Source: Aquabacterium lacunae
GTDB taxonomy: Bacteria > Pseudomonadota > Gammaproteobacteria > Burkholderiales > Burkholderiaceae_C
Assembly: GCF_004310865.1 (NCBI RefSeq)
Contig: NZ_SIXI01000003.1
Coordinates: forward strand, 490,492 to 554,491
DNA length: 64,000 nt
Reading direction: 5' to 3'
Below, one piece after another: positions 35,885 through 44,850 of the stretch; the first letter of the stretch is position 1, and each line of letters begins with the position of its first letter. Both the position numbers and the translations under genes were made by a program. Below the pieces are notes generated by a model that was given only the letters and a program-made list of their open reading frames with translations, did no database searches and was not told where the DNA came from.

Positions 35885-36621
35885 TCCAGCTCTTTCGGGC
35901 TGCGGCGCGGGTTCGACCAGCCCGAACTGACCGCCGCAAACACCTGGATGTCGGGGTGGTAGGTCTGCTTCATGAACGGGTACAAGCGGTGGTGCTGCTC
36001 GTACCAGGTGTGATCCGCATGGAGCACATCGAAGGTCAGCACGCAGTGCTCGATGTAGCCGGCATACGGCAGTGCCACCCATTCGTCCTGACCGTTCACC
36101 GGCTTGAACCCCAGTGATCGGTAGATGCGGTCCAGCGGCCGGCGCGCGCCGACCACCATGTGCTGGACCTGCGTGGCATAGCAATACAGGTACAAGGCCT
36201 TGAACAGGGCCAGGCGCACATTCATCTGGTTGTAACCCGGGCGCACCGACAATCGACTCACCTCGACCAGCTGGTGCCCCTGCAGGTGCTGCGGCAAGGT
36301 CACGGCCTGCTCGATGGGCAAAGGCTGGTGGGCATTGAGGTGGATGCGGATGGTGCCGACCGCCTCACCGCTGAGCTTGTCTTCGGCCACGAACACCACG
36401 GTGCCGGGTGCGCGGTCGTACTGGTCGGGCTGCATGAGCCGCTCGCCCAGTTCGGGCACATGGTGCCCGTAAGACATGGCCCGCAATGTGCACACCTTGC
36501 CCAACTGGGCTTCGGTGCGCACCAGCCTGACCACGAAGGGCAAGGCGGCGGTCTGGACATCGTCATGGGCCAGAGTGGAATGCTCTGACGCAAACGCCCG
36601 ATCTGGTGCCGAAGGCTGCAT
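35863..36621 (-). CDS. FeeM-type N-acyltransferase (GNAT-like)
   Basis: A 252-residue cytoplasmic acyltransferase resembling N-acyl amino acid synthases of the FeeM group and the PEP-CTERM-associated acyltransferases. Visible blocks are RAMSYGHHVPELGERL, VFVAEDKLSGEAVGTIRI, LVEVSRLSVRPGYNQMN and YATQVQHMVVGARRPLDRIYRSLGF. This fold, shared with acyl-homoserine-lactone synthases, joins a fatty acyl chain from acyl-ACP to an amine. The acceptor cannot be told. A PEP-CTERM protein elsewhere in the window shows the cell uses that system, but linkage is not shown. ATG 36621 is the only supported start. Confidence 0.75.
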   Translation of the reverse strand: MQPSAPDRAFASEHSTLAHDDVQTAALPFVVRLVRTEAQLGKVCTLRAMSYGHHVPELGERLMQPDQYDRAPGTVVFVAEDKLSGEAVGTIRIHLNAHQPLPIEQAVTLPQHLQGHQLVEVSRLSVRPGYNQMNVRLALFKALYLYCYATQVQHMVVGARRPLDRIYRSLGFKPVNGQDEWVALPYAGYIEHCVLTFDVLHADHTWYEQHHRLYPFMKQTYHPDIQVFAAVSSGWSNPRRSPKELDQVVAAP

Positions 36622-36742
36622 GTGTCATCTCCCTGAAACTGCGAGAAGGCGCAAAGGCTGCAAGGCCACGCTTTTCACATGGCAAAAATTCTTGCATGCC
36701 TTGTCAGTTTTGGGAAGGGCGATGACAGCCCTGTGGCAGTGA

Positions 36743-36763
36743 GCCCCCCTGCTTGCAGGGGCT
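36743..36763 (-). terminator. Hairpin after pyk, possible weak terminator
   Basis: A GCCCCTGC/GCAGGGGGGC hairpin with a tiny loop lies 14-34 bases beyond the pyk stop. No U tract follows, so a terminator role is uncertain. Confidence 0.35.
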
Positions 36764-36776
36764 GCCTTGCGGCAGG

Positions 36777-38216
36777 TCAGGCTTTCACTTCACACACCTT
36801 GAGCATGTTGGTGCCACCGGGGTAGCCCATGGGCTCGCCGCAGGTGATGGCATAGGTGTCTCCGGGCATAAGCACGCCACGTGCCACCAGCACCGCCTCG
36901 GCATGGCTCAAGGCCTCGTCACGGTCGGTGTAGCTGGGCACCAGCAAGGGGCGCACGTTGCGGTACAAGGCCATGCGGTGCATCGCATTGGGCTGCGCCG
37001 TCAGCGCGAAGATGGGCACGTGGATCTTGTGCCGGCTCATCCACAGCGCCGTCGAGCCCGATTCGGTCAGCGCGATGATGGCCTTGCAACCCAGGTGGTA
37101 GGCGGTGAACAGCGCCCCCATGGCGATCGACTGGTCGATGCGGGCGAAGGTCTTGTTGGTGAAGTCGGCGTCCAGAGAGACCTCTTCGGCGCGCTCGGCC
37201 TCCATGGCGATGGCCGCCATCTGCTCGACGGTTTCGACCGGGTACTTGCCGGCGGCCGTCTCGGCGCTCAGCATCACGGCGTCGGTGCCGTCCAGCACGG
37301 CATTGGCCACGTCCGACACCTCGGCGCGGGTGGGCACGGGGTTGACGATCATCGACTCCATCATCTGGGTCGCCGTGATCACCACCTTGTCCATCTCGCG
37401 GGCCAGCTTGATCATGCGCTTTTGCAGCGCGGGCACGGCGGCATTGCCCACCTCCACGGCCAGATCCCCACGGGCCACCATGATGCCGTCCGAGGCCTTC
37501 AGGATGCTTTCCAGGTTGGGGATGGCTTCGGTGCGCTCGATCTTGGCGATCAGGGCCGGCCGATGGCGCCACTGCTCACCGGCCACATTGGCCAGCTGGC
37601 GCGCCATTTCCATGTCGGTGGCGCTTTTGGGGAACGAGACGGCGATGTAGTCGCACCGAAAGCTGGCGGCCGTCTTGATGTCTTCCATGTCCTTGGCGGT
37701 CAGGGCTGGCGCGGTCAGGCCCCCACCCTGCTTGTTGATGCCCTTGTTGTTGGACAGCTCCCCACCGATCTTGACGACCGTGTGCACCTTCTCGCCTTCG
37801 ACACGGTCGACCACCAGCACGATCAGGCCATCGTTGAGCAGCAGGGTGTCGCCGGGCTTCACGTCGCGCGGCAGCTCCTTGTAGTCCAGGCCCACGCCCT
37901 GCAGGTCACCGGGTTCGGTGCGGGCAGCGTCGAGCACGAAAGGCGCGCCGTTTTCCAGCTGCACCTTGCCCTCGGCGAACTTGCCCACGCGGATCTTGGG
38001 GCCCTGCAGGTCGGCCATGATGGCCACCACCTTGCCCACCTTGTGAGCCACCTCGCGCACCAGGTGGGCGCGGTCGACGTGGTCCTGCGCCTTGCCGTGC
38101 GAGAAGTTCAGCCGCACCACGTCCACGCCGGCGCGGAACATGCGCTCAAGCACGTCAGGGGAAGAAGAGGCGGGGCCCAGGGTGGCAACGATCTTGGTGG
38201 AGCGGGGCATGGTCAT
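36777..38216 (-). CDS. pyk: Pyruvate kinase
   Basis: Converts phosphoenolpyruvate and ADP to pyruvate and ATP. The 479-residue protein has the usual N-terminal block (RSTKIVATLGPASSS, RLNFSHG), the catalytic lysine region (ALIAKIERTEAIPNLE), the MVARGDLAVE motif and the ATQMMESMI motif. The B domain with GDTLLLNDGLIVL is intact. Start is ATG 38216 (MTM), with a second ATG two codons in. No clear Shine-Dalgarno site. Its promoter lies in the 188-base gap shared with the divergent paaX-like gene. Confidence 0.96.
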   Translation of the reverse strand: MTMPRSTKIVATLGPASSSPDVLERMFRAGVDVVRLNFSHGKAQDHVDRAHLVREVAHKVGKVVAIMADLQGPKIRVGKFAEGKVQLENGAPFVLDAARTEPGDLQGVGLDYKELPRDVKPGDTLLLNDGLIVLVVDRVEGEKVHTVVKIGGELSNNKGINKQGGGLTAPALTAKDMEDIKTAASFRCDYIAVSFPKSATDMEMARQLANVAGEQWRHRPALIAKIERTEAIPNLESILKASDGIMVARGDLAVEVGNAAVPALQKRMIKLAREMDKVVITATQMMESMIVNPVPTRAEVSDVANAVLDGTDAVMLSAETAAGKYPVETVEQMAAIAMEAERAEEVSLDADFTNKTFARIDQSIAMGALFTAYHLGCKAIIALTESGSTALWMSRHKIHVPIFALTAQPNAMHRMALYRNVRPLLVPSYTDRDEALSHAEAVLVARGVLMPGDTYAITCGEPMGYPGGTNMLKVCEVKA

Positions 38217-38353
38217 CGTGAAGAAGCAGCCCTCGTGGGGCCGATGGCCAAAGTTTCACATCAAAAAACCTCGGCCGATCATGCGGCGAGCCACAGAGAA
38301 ACCCGCCACTCGTGCGCAATGTCGCAAGCCCTGGTGTGAGATTCGGACAAGAT

Positions 38354-38392
38354 CATTACAATCACCGCAACATCAATCACCCAACTGTAATG
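38354..38392. promoter_or_regulatory. Dyad upstream of the PaaX-like gene
   Basis: CATTACA (38354-38360) and TGTAATG (38386-38392) form an inverted repeat with a 25-base gap, ending 11 bases before the start at 38404. It could be an operator for the regulator encoded directly downstream. Confidence 0.4.
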
Positions 38393-38403
38393 CGGCGCAC
38401 ACC

Positions 38404-39213
38404 ATGCCCCTGCCCTACACCAGCCCACCCACGGCCAAAGGCCTGATCCAGAGCCTGCTGCTGGCCGCCGAGGGCGAGGCCTTTCCGTCGCGGCAGCTGG
38501 TGGCCGCCGGGGCCCTGTTCGGCATCAGCGAGAACAACATCCGCGTGGCCCTGGTGCGGCTGCAGAACGAGGGCCTGGCCGAGGTCTCCGGGCGCGGCTG
38601 CTACACCCTGGGCCAGGGTGCGCAAGGCCTGGGCCAGGCCATTTCGGCCTGGCGGCATGTGGAAGCACGCATGGTGCCCTGGCAGGGCCAGTACGTCGGC
38701 GTGCACGTGGCAGCCCTGGCCCGCAGCGACCGCACCGCCCTGGCCCGTCGCGAACGGGCCCTGCAGATGCTGGGCTTTCGCGAAGTGAGCAAAGGCCTGC
38801 TGATGCGCCCGGACAACCTCGACGGCGGTGTGGGTGCCTGCCGCGAGCGCCTGTTGCAGCTGGGGGCCGATGCCGCCTCGCTGGTGTTCGGCATGCACAC
38901 GCCGTGCGAGCAGATCACGGGCCAGCTGGGCGGGCTCTGGTCGGTGGTGCAACTCAACCAGCGGTACCGCCAGACCTGCGAACGGCTGCAGCGCTGGCTC
39001 GACACCCACCACCAGCTGCCCCCTGACCAGGCCGCCCGAGAGGCCTACCTGCTGGACAAGGTGGCCGTGCGGCAGGTGGTCTGGGACCCACTGCTGCCCG
39101 ACGAATGGGTCGATGCCCCCGCTCGCCGCGAGATGTTCGCGCTGACACGCGCCTTCGACGCCGCCGGCCGCGACATCTGGACCCGCTTTTTCCGTTACAG
39201 CGACGGCGATTGA
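38404..39213 (+). CDS. PaaX-like transcriptional regulator
   Basis: A 269-residue DNA-binding protein. An N-terminal winged helix (residues 10-70; SRQLVAAGALFGISENNIR, VALVRLQNEGLAEVSGRGCY) is followed by the PaaX central and C-terminal domains (WQGQYVGVHVAALARSDR, LLMRPDNLDGG, DEWVDAPARREMF). PaaX in E. coli represses phenylacetate degradation in response to phenylacetyl-CoA. No paa genes are nearby, so the effector here may be another acyl-CoA. ATG 38404 matches the family start. An inverted repeat just upstream suggests autoregulation. Confidence 0.82.
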   Translation: MPLPYTSPPTAKGLIQSLLLAAEGEAFPSRQLVAAGALFGISENNIRVALVRLQNEGLAEVSGRGCYTLGQGAQGLGQAISAWRHVEARMVPWQGQYVGVHVAALARSDRTALARRERALQMLGFREVSKGLLMRPDNLDGGVGACRERLLQLGADAASLVFGMHTPCEQITGQLGGLWSVVQLNQRYRQTCERLQRWLDTHHQLPPDQAAREAYLLDKVAVRQVVWDPLLPDEWVDAPARREMFALTRAFDAAGRDIWTRFFRYSDGD

Positions 39214-39256
39214 TGCCGAACACTCCGTACACACGTCAACGTCTGCAGTGCCCACC

Positions 39257-40102
39257 ATGTCCAGCCTGACCCTCGGCCCCGACACCCCCCGCCACATCGT
39301 GTTCTCGCACGCCAACAGCTTCCCGGCGGGCACCTACCGACGCCTGTTCCGACAATGGGAAGACGCCGGCTTCCAGGTGCATGCGGTGGAACGCTACGGC
39401 CATGACCCGCGTTACCCCGTCACCCGCGACTGGCCGCACCTGGTCGAACAGCTGCACCACCTCGTGCGCGACGACATCGGTGAACCCGTGTTCCTGGTGG
39501 GGCACTCGCTGGGCGGCTACCTCAGCATGATGCTGGCCAGCCGCCACCCGCAGTGGGCCCATGGTGTGGTGGTGCTCGACTCGCCCCTGCTGTATGGCTT
39601 GAAGGCTGCGGGCATCGGCCTGGCCAAGAACCTGGGGCGCATGCAGCACATCATGCCCTCGGCCGTGGCCATCCAGCGCACGCACGAATGGCCCACGGTG
39701 GAGGCCGCGCGCACGCACTTCGAGATCAAGGACAAGTTCGCCGCCTTCCACCCCGAGGTGCTGGCCGACTACCTCCAGTGCGGCCTGACCTCGCGCCCCG
39801 ACCAGACCACCGTCACGCTGCAGTTCCGCCGCGAGATCGAGGCCCAGATCTACAACACCATGCCGCATCGGTTGCTGCAGGACTTCCGCCGCAAACCCCA
39901 GCAGTGCCCCATGGCCTTCATTGCCGGCCGGGATTCGAAAGAGCTGCGCAGCGTGGGACTGCAGGGCACACGCCAGCTGTTTGGGCAGCACCTGTCCTGG
40001 ATCGAAGGCTCGCACCTGTACCCGCTGGAACAACCCGACACGACCGCCTCAGAAGTGCTCAAATGGCTGCAACAATTCGCGCAGCAACGTCAGGCAGCCT
40101 GA
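39257..40102 (+). CDS. Alpha/beta hydrolase
   Basis: A 281-residue cytoplasmic alpha/beta hydrolase without a signal peptide. The nucleophile elbow is GHSLGGYLS (Ser near residue 79), the HG-like oxyanion block is FSHANSFPAGTYR, and the final His is in EGSHLYPLE. It has a large cap region. Family members include esterases and thioesterases; the substrate is unknown. It lies between a PaaX-like and an AraC-type regulator in the same direction, 43 and 7 bases away. A GTG at 39248 is an alternative start. Confidence 0.84.
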   Translation: MSSLTLGPDTPRHIVFSHANSFPAGTYRRLFRQWEDAGFQVHAVERYGHDPRYPVTRDWPHLVEQLHHLVRDDIGEPVFLVGHSLGGYLSMMLASRHPQWAHGVVVLDSPLLYGLKAAGIGLAKNLGRMQHIMPSAVAIQRTHEWPTVEAARTHFEIKDKFAAFHPEVLADYLQCGLTSRPDQTTVTLQFRREIEAQIYNTMPHRLLQDFRRKPQQCPMAFIAGRDSKELRSVGLQGTRQLFGQHLSWIEGSHLYPLEQPDTTASEVLKWLQQFAQQRQAA

Positions 40103-40109
40103 GGCCCCT

Positions 40110-41192
40110 TTGTCCCCTTCGACCGCCCCCCTTCCCGCAGATGAACGCATCCCCTTCCTGACCGTCACCAACTGGGTGCGGTCGGCCGCGGTGTGCGGCT
40201 TCCGGATCGAGCCCTTTTTCCTGGAAATGGGGCTGGACCTGGCACGGCTGCATCCCACCGAAGCCACGGTGTCGGTCGAAGAGATCCAGCTGCTGATGGC
40301 GCGTTGCGTGGCCGAAGCCCGCCGGCAAGACCCTCAGCTGCACTTCCCGCAGGTGCTGGGGGAAACCTTCGCCTTTGAATACCTGGCCGACGTCGAAACC
40401 TTCATCACCACCAGCCCGACGCTGCGGGCGGCCAGCCCTGCGCTGGACTGGATTTCGGCGCTGGTCAACCCGCACATGGCCCTCAAGCTGCAAGAGCATG
40501 GTCAACAAGCGCGGCTGATGCTGAGCTTCACCCGCGAAGACGCCACCCCCGGCACCACCTGGCACTTTGCAGAAGCCGTGTTCGTGACGTTCTGCAAGTT
40601 CGCCCGCCTGATGCTGGGTGAGCCGGCCCAGACCGGTCAGCTCAGCTTCCAGCACGCCCAGCCCGAGGGCGCACCGCCGCTGCGCAATGCGCTCGACCTG
40701 CCCGTGCTGTACGGCCAGCCCGTCAATGCCATCCTGTTCGAGCGGGCCCTGCTCGACCGCCCTTTGCGGGGCGCCCTGCCCTCGCTGCACCAGGCCGCCG
40801 GCCAGCGCGTGGCCGAACAACTGTCCCGTCAGCGCGAGCAGCAGCAACCCGCTGCCTCACGGCCTGACCCGCACAGCCTCACGGCCCAGATCGAAAGCCG
40901 CCTGCTGCGCACGCCCGCCCTGCTGGGCGAAGGCATCGAGGCCCTGGCGGCCGACCTGGGTCTGCACCCGCGCACCCTGCAGCGCCGCCTGCGCGAAGAA
41001 GGGCAGCAGCATTCGGGCATCGTCAACCAGATCCGCCACCAGCTGGCGGTCGACTGGCTCAAGCACAGCCACGACAGTGTCGAAGACATTGCCGAGCGCC
41101 TCGGGTTCGCCGACCGGCGCAGCTTCAGCCAGGCCTTCCAGCGCTGGCAGGGCGTCAGCCCCAGCGAGTTTCGCCGCCAGGGTAATCCCTAG
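40110..41192 (+). CDS. AraC-family regulator
   Basis: A 360-residue regulator with an N-terminal arabinose-binding-like domain (residues 10-200; ERIPFLTVTNWVRSAAVCGF) and a C-terminal AraC double helix-turn-helix (DLGLHPRTLQRRLREEG, DIAERLGFADRRSFSQAFQRW). This is the OruR/ArgR-like long AraC class that senses small organic molecules. The start is TTG at 40110, with GAGG five bases upstream, overlapping the intergenic gap after the hydrolase stop; a nearby ATG is out of frame. It is followed by a pair of metal-dependent hydrolase-like genes it may control. Confidence 0.86.
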   Translation: MSPSTAPLPADERIPFLTVTNWVRSAAVCGFRIEPFFLEMGLDLARLHPTEATVSVEEIQLLMARCVAEARRQDPQLHFPQVLGETFAFEYLADVETFITTSPTLRAASPALDWISALVNPHMALKLQEHGQQARLMLSFTREDATPGTTWHFAEAVFVTFCKFARLMLGEPAQTGQLSFQHAQPEGAPPLRNALDLPVLYGQPVNAILFERALLDRPLRGALPSLHQAAGQRVAEQLSRQREQQQPAASRPDPHSLTAQIESRLLRTPALLGEGIEALAADLGLHPRTLQRRLREEGQQHSGIVNQIRHQLAVDWLKHSHDSVEDIAERLGFADRRSFSQAFQRWQGVSPSEFRRQGNP

Positions 41193-41307
41193 GCTGCACT
41201 GTCGCTGAAACTGGCCGCCTTGTCGCGGTCTGGTCTTGTGAGGCTGCCCCGGGCTGCCTACAGTGGCCCCATTGGCTCCATGCCGTCCATGGTTTTGCAG
41301 TGCCCCC

Positions 41308-42213
41308 ATGACCGACCACCACCAAGCTCCCCCCATCGTGCCGCGCATGAAGCTCGATTTCGGGCTGGACGCCGAGCGCGGCGCCGACATCCCGCGCCAC
41401 TGGATGGACAACGACGCGTTCAAGACGCGCTTCTTTGACGCCATGTCCACCCTGTTCCCCGTGGGCGAAAAGTTCTTCATCACCTGCGTGCGCGATTTCC
41501 GCGATCGCATCACCGACCCGAAGGTGCTGCAGGACATCAAGGACTTCAACCTGCAAGAGGCCCAGCACAGCCTGGTGCACGGCCAGTACAACGACCGCCT
41601 CAAGGCCCAGGGCGTGGAAGTCGACATGATCCTCAAGGGGCAGGAGCACCGCCTGTTCCACGTGCTGCGCAAGCACCTGTCGCGCGAATTCACGCTGGGC
41701 ATCACGGCAGCGGCCGAGCACATCACAGCCATCATGGCCGACGCGTTTGTGGAACGAGCCGAGATCATGAAGGGCGCCGAGCCCCGCATGCGTGCCGTCT
41801 ACACCTGGCACGCCATGGAAGAGATGGAGCACAAGGCCGTGGCCTACGACGTGCTGGTGAACGTGGCCAAGGCCTCGTACTTCACCCGCGCCCTGTCGAT
41901 GCTGCTGGTCACCGCCCTGTTCCCCTTCCACACCTTCCGCATCATGCGCCACATGTTCGATGTGGACGGCATCCGCGGCTGGGCCCGCATGCGCACCTGG
42001 GCCAAGGGCCTGTGGTGGTTGTACAAGCCAGGCGGCCTCTTCCTGCCCTTGGCCGGCCGCTACTTCGAATACCTCAAGCCGGGCTTTCACCCCTGGTCGC
42101 ACCCGGTGGTCAAGAGCTACGAGCCCTGGCTGAACCTGATGAAGCAGCATGATCCGGTGGAAGCCGGCAACCGACTGTATGCCCGGCTGGCGGCCGAGCA
42201 AGGAGTGAACTGA
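41308..42213 (+). CDS. Predicted metal-dependent hydrolase (PF10118-type), copy 1
   Basis: A 301-residue protein of the poorly known PF10118 family. It is mainly helical with carboxylate and histidine motifs that suggest a di-metal site: EAQHSLVHGQYNDRL, AAAEHITAIMAD, and HAMEEMEHKAVAYDV. The C-terminal part has hydrophobic helices (ALSMLLVTALFPFHTFRI) typical of membrane association. It is a paralogue of the next gene. The start is ATG 41308; the frame upstream is not conserved-looking. Function unknown. Confidence 0.8.
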   Translation: MTDHHQAPPIVPRMKLDFGLDAERGADIPRHWMDNDAFKTRFFDAMSTLFPVGEKFFITCVRDFRDRITDPKVLQDIKDFNLQEAQHSLVHGQYNDRLKAQGVEVDMILKGQEHRLFHVLRKHLSREFTLGITAAAEHITAIMADAFVERAEIMKGAEPRMRAVYTWHAMEEMEHKAVAYDVLVNVAKASYFTRALSMLLVTALFPFHTFRIMRHMFDVDGIRGWARMRTWAKGLWWLYKPGGLFLPLAGRYFEYLKPGFHPWSHPVVKSYEPWLNLMKQHDPVEAGNRLYARLAAEQGVN

Positions 42214-42214
42214 C

Positions 42215-43084
42215 ATGAGCCAAGCACACGACATCACACCCCGCGAAAAACTCGACTTCGACCTGCAGGGCGACATCCCCAAGTACTGGTTCGGCGGTGA
42301 CCCGTTCAAGACCCGCCTCTTCGACGCGATGTCGACCATCTTCCCGGAGGGCGAGCGCTACTTCATCAGCTGCGTGCGCGACTACCGTGACCAGGTGACC
42401 GACCCGCAACTGCAGCGCGACATCAAGGACTTCATCCGCCAGGAAGGCCAGCACGGCATCGTGCACTCGCAGTACAACGACCGGCTCAAAGCCCAGGGCA
42501 TCGATGTGGACATGCTGGAAGGCCGCATGCGGCACCTGATGTTTAACGTGATCCGCAAGTACGTACCCAAAGCCGCCACGCTGGCCGACACGGCCGCGGC
42601 CGAGCACATGACGGCCATCATGGCGCATGGGTTTTTCGAGCGCAAGGAAGTGCTGGACAGCGCCGACCGGCGCATGCGCGCCATGTACGCCTGGCACGCC
42701 ATGGAAGAGATCGAGCACAAGGCCGTGGCCTTCGACGTGATGCAAAAGGTGGCCAAAGTGGGCTACCTGCGCCGCACCATCGCCATGGTACTGGTGACCC
42801 TGGGCTTCAACTTCCATGCGCTGCTGATCACCCGCTACATGCTGCAGGTCGACGGCTTTTCGCGCTGGCAGCGCATCAAGATGTTCGCCAAGGGCCTGGC
42901 CTGGCTGTTCGGCCCTGGTGGGCTGTACATGCCCATGTTCGGGCACTACATCCAGTACTTCAAGCCTGGCTTCCACCCGTGGCAGATGGGCCAGATGCGC
43001 AGCTACCAGCTGTGGCTGGACACTTTCAACCGCACGGGTGACCCGATCGCTGCGGGCGAAGCCCTGCACGCAGCGGGCGCCTGA
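42215..43084 (+). CDS. Predicted metal-dependent hydrolase (PF10118-type), copy 2
   Basis: A 289-residue paralogue of the preceding gene, starting one base after its stop, with AAGGAG upstream of the ATG. The same putative ligands are seen: EGQHGIVHSQYNDRL, AAAEHMTAIMAH, and HAMEEIEHKAVAFDV. The two differ mainly in the N-terminal 25 residues and the C-terminal tail. Tandem copies suggest a heteromer or divided substrate range. A bidirectional terminator follows. Function unknown. Confidence 0.8.
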   Translation: MSQAHDITPREKLDFDLQGDIPKYWFGGDPFKTRLFDAMSTIFPEGERYFISCVRDYRDQVTDPQLQRDIKDFIRQEGQHGIVHSQYNDRLKAQGIDVDMLEGRMRHLMFNVIRKYVPKAATLADTAAAEHMTAIMAHGFFERKEVLDSADRRMRAMYAWHAMEEIEHKAVAFDVMQKVAKVGYLRRTIAMVLVTLGFNFHALLITRYMLQVDGFSRWQRIKMFAKGLAWLFGPGGLYMPMFGHYIQYFKPGFHPWQMGQMRSYQLWLDTFNRTGDPIAAGEALHAAGA

Positions 43085-43113
43085 CACGCCACTCAGGCCT
43101 GCCCCGTCTGTGA

Positions 43114-43139
43114 AAAAGCCTCCCCATGGGGAGGCTTTT
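43114..43139. terminator. Bidirectional intrinsic terminator
   Basis: A 26-bp perfect palindrome (AAAAGCCTCCCC-AT-GGGGAGGCTTTT core) with A and T tracts on both sides, between the end of the PF10118-type pair (43084) and the end of pgk (43183). It can end both converging units. Confidence 0.9.
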
Positions 43140-43182
43140 CTTTGGGCGCCTGCTGCTGGCAGACCGCGGGGCTGGGGCCCGA

Positions 43183-44376
43183 TCAGCCCGCTGCGCGCTT
43201 GCTCAGGATTTCGAAGGCCGGCAGGGTCTTGCCTTCCAGCACTTCCAGGAAGGCGCCGCCGCCGGTGGAGATGTAGCCCACCTGCTTCTCGATGCCGTAC
43301 TTGGCGATGGCGGCCAGGGTGTCGCCACCACCGGCAATGCTGAAGGCGCTCGATTCGGCAATGGCTTGCGCGATGGCCTTGGTGCCCTGCTCGAAAGCTT
43401 CGAACTCGAACACGCCCACGGGGCCGTTCCACACCACGGTGCCAGCGGCCTTGAGCTGGGCGGCCAGCTTGGCGGCGGTCTTGGGGCCGATGTCCAGGAT
43501 CATGTCGTCGTCGGCCACATCGGTGGCGGCCTTCACGGTGGCGGGGGCGTCGGCAGCAAAGGTCTTGGCCACGACCACGTCTTCAGGGATGGGCACGTTG
43601 GCGCCACGGGCGGCCATGCTGTCGATCACGGCCTTGGCCGCACCGATCAGGTCAGGCTCGGCCAGCGACTTACCGATCTTCAGGCCAGCGGCCAGCATGA
43701 AGGTGTTGGCAATGCCGCCGCCCACGATCAGGCCGTCCACGTTCTTGGCCAGCGATTCCAGGATGGTCAGCTTGGTCGACACCTTCGAGCCGGCCACGAT
43801 GGCCAGCAGCGGGCGCTTGGGGTTGGCCAGGGCCTTGTTGATCGCGTCGATCTCGGCGGCCAGCAGCGGGCCGGCGCAGGCCACCTTGGCGAACTGGGCG
43901 ATGCCGTAGGTCGTGCCTTCGGCGCGGTGGGCAGTGCCGAAGGCGTCGTGCACGAAGATGTCGCACAGGGCAGCCATCTTGCGGGCCAGCTCTTCGTTGT
44001 TCTTCTTTTCGCCCTTGTTCAGGCGGCAGTTTTCCAGCAGCACGACCTGGCCGGGCTGCACGGTCACGCCGTCGACCCAGTTGCTCACCAGGGGCACGTC
44101 ACGGCCCAGCAGCTCGCCCAGGCGCTTGGCCACGGGGGCCAGCGAGTCTTCGGGCTTGAACTCGCCTTCGGTGGGGCGGCCCAGGTGCGAGGTCACCATC
44201 ACGGCACCACCAGCCTTCAGGGCCATCTCGATGGCGGGCACCGAAGCGCGGATGCGGGTGTCTTCGGTGATGTGGCCGGCTTCGTCCTGGGGCACGTTCA
44301 GGTCAGCGCGGATGAACACGCGCTGGTTGGCCACCTTGCCTTGGGCCACGAGGTCTTCGAGTCGGAGGATGTTCAT
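43183..44376 (-). CDS. pgk: Phosphoglycerate kinase
   Basis: Transfers phosphate between 1,3-bisphosphoglycerate and ADP in glycolysis. The 397-residue protein has [43 protein letters not shown], and the C-terminal nucleotide motif [17 protein letters not shown] 44376 (MNILRLEDL) is the normal start; the upstream extension is not family-like. It lies alone on the minus strand between a bidirectional terminator and azlD, with 126 bases of gene-free sequence upstream. Confidence 0.96.
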   Translation of the reverse strand: MNILRLEDLVAQGKVANQRVFIRADLNVPQDEAGHITEDTRIRASVPAIEMALKAGGAVMVTSHLGRPTEGEFKPEDSLAPVAKRLGELLGRDVPLVSNWVDGVTVQPGQVVLLENCRLNKGEKKNNEELARKMAALCDIFVHDAFGTAHRAEGTTYGIAQFAKVACAGPLLAAEIDAINKALANPKRPLLAIVAGSKVSTKLTILESLAKNVDGLIVGGGIANTFMLAAGLKIGKSLAEPDLIGAAKAVIDSMAARGANVPIPEDVVVAKTFAADAPATVKAATDVADDDMILDIGPKTAAKLAAQLKAAGTVVWNGPVGVFEFEAFEQGTKAIAQAIAESSAFSIAGGGDTLAAIAKYGIEKQVGYISTGGGAFLEVLEGKTLPAFEILSKRAAG

Positions 44377-44502
44377 GGTGAGGGATGAAATCGAGGGAAT
44401 CCACAGCCCACGTCGGGGCAACCCCACATTGTAGGCAAGGCCGTTTGCCCGCGGCCAGCCCCCTGTGCATGGGTTCAGGCAGGTTGGCGTGGACGGCTCG
44501 CG

Positions 44503-44850
44503 TCAGAGTGGCCAGCCCAGCACCACCCGGCAGAAGGTCAGCACGCCCATGCCCACCACGATGGTGCCCAGCATGTCGCGCCGCCAGGCGGCCCAGGCCA
44601 TGGCCAGCACGGCGGCCGGCCAGCGGGGGTCTTGCCAGTGCGGCTGCCACTGCCCCTGCACCAGCAGGATGTCGGGCGCCACCACGGCGGCCAGCGCCGC
44701 CAGCGGGGCGTACTTCAGGCCGCGCTCCACCCAGGCGGGCAGGCGCCAGTCGGCACGGCTGATGAAAAAAAAGCTGCGGGTCAGCATGGAAATGCCCGCC
44801 AGGCCTGCCATGCCCAGCAGCATGTCGCCGGTGCTCAAGGGGCTGCTCAT
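44503..44850 (-). CDS. azlD: AzlD-family amino acid exporter subunit
   Basis: A 115-residue membrane protein with about four helices (GMAGLAGISMLTRSFFF, YAPLAALAAVVAPDILL, AAVLAMAWAAW, GTIVVGMGVLTFC). It matches the small AzlD partner of AzlC, which together export branched-chain amino acids or their analogues. Its start overlaps the azlC stop by four bases. Confidence 0.87.
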   Translation of the reverse strand: MSSPLSTGDMLLGMAGLAGISMLTRSFFFISRADWRLPAWVERGLKYAPLAALAAVVAPDILLVQGQWQPHWQDPRWPAAVLAMAWAAWRRDMLGTIVVGMGVLTFCRVVLGWPL

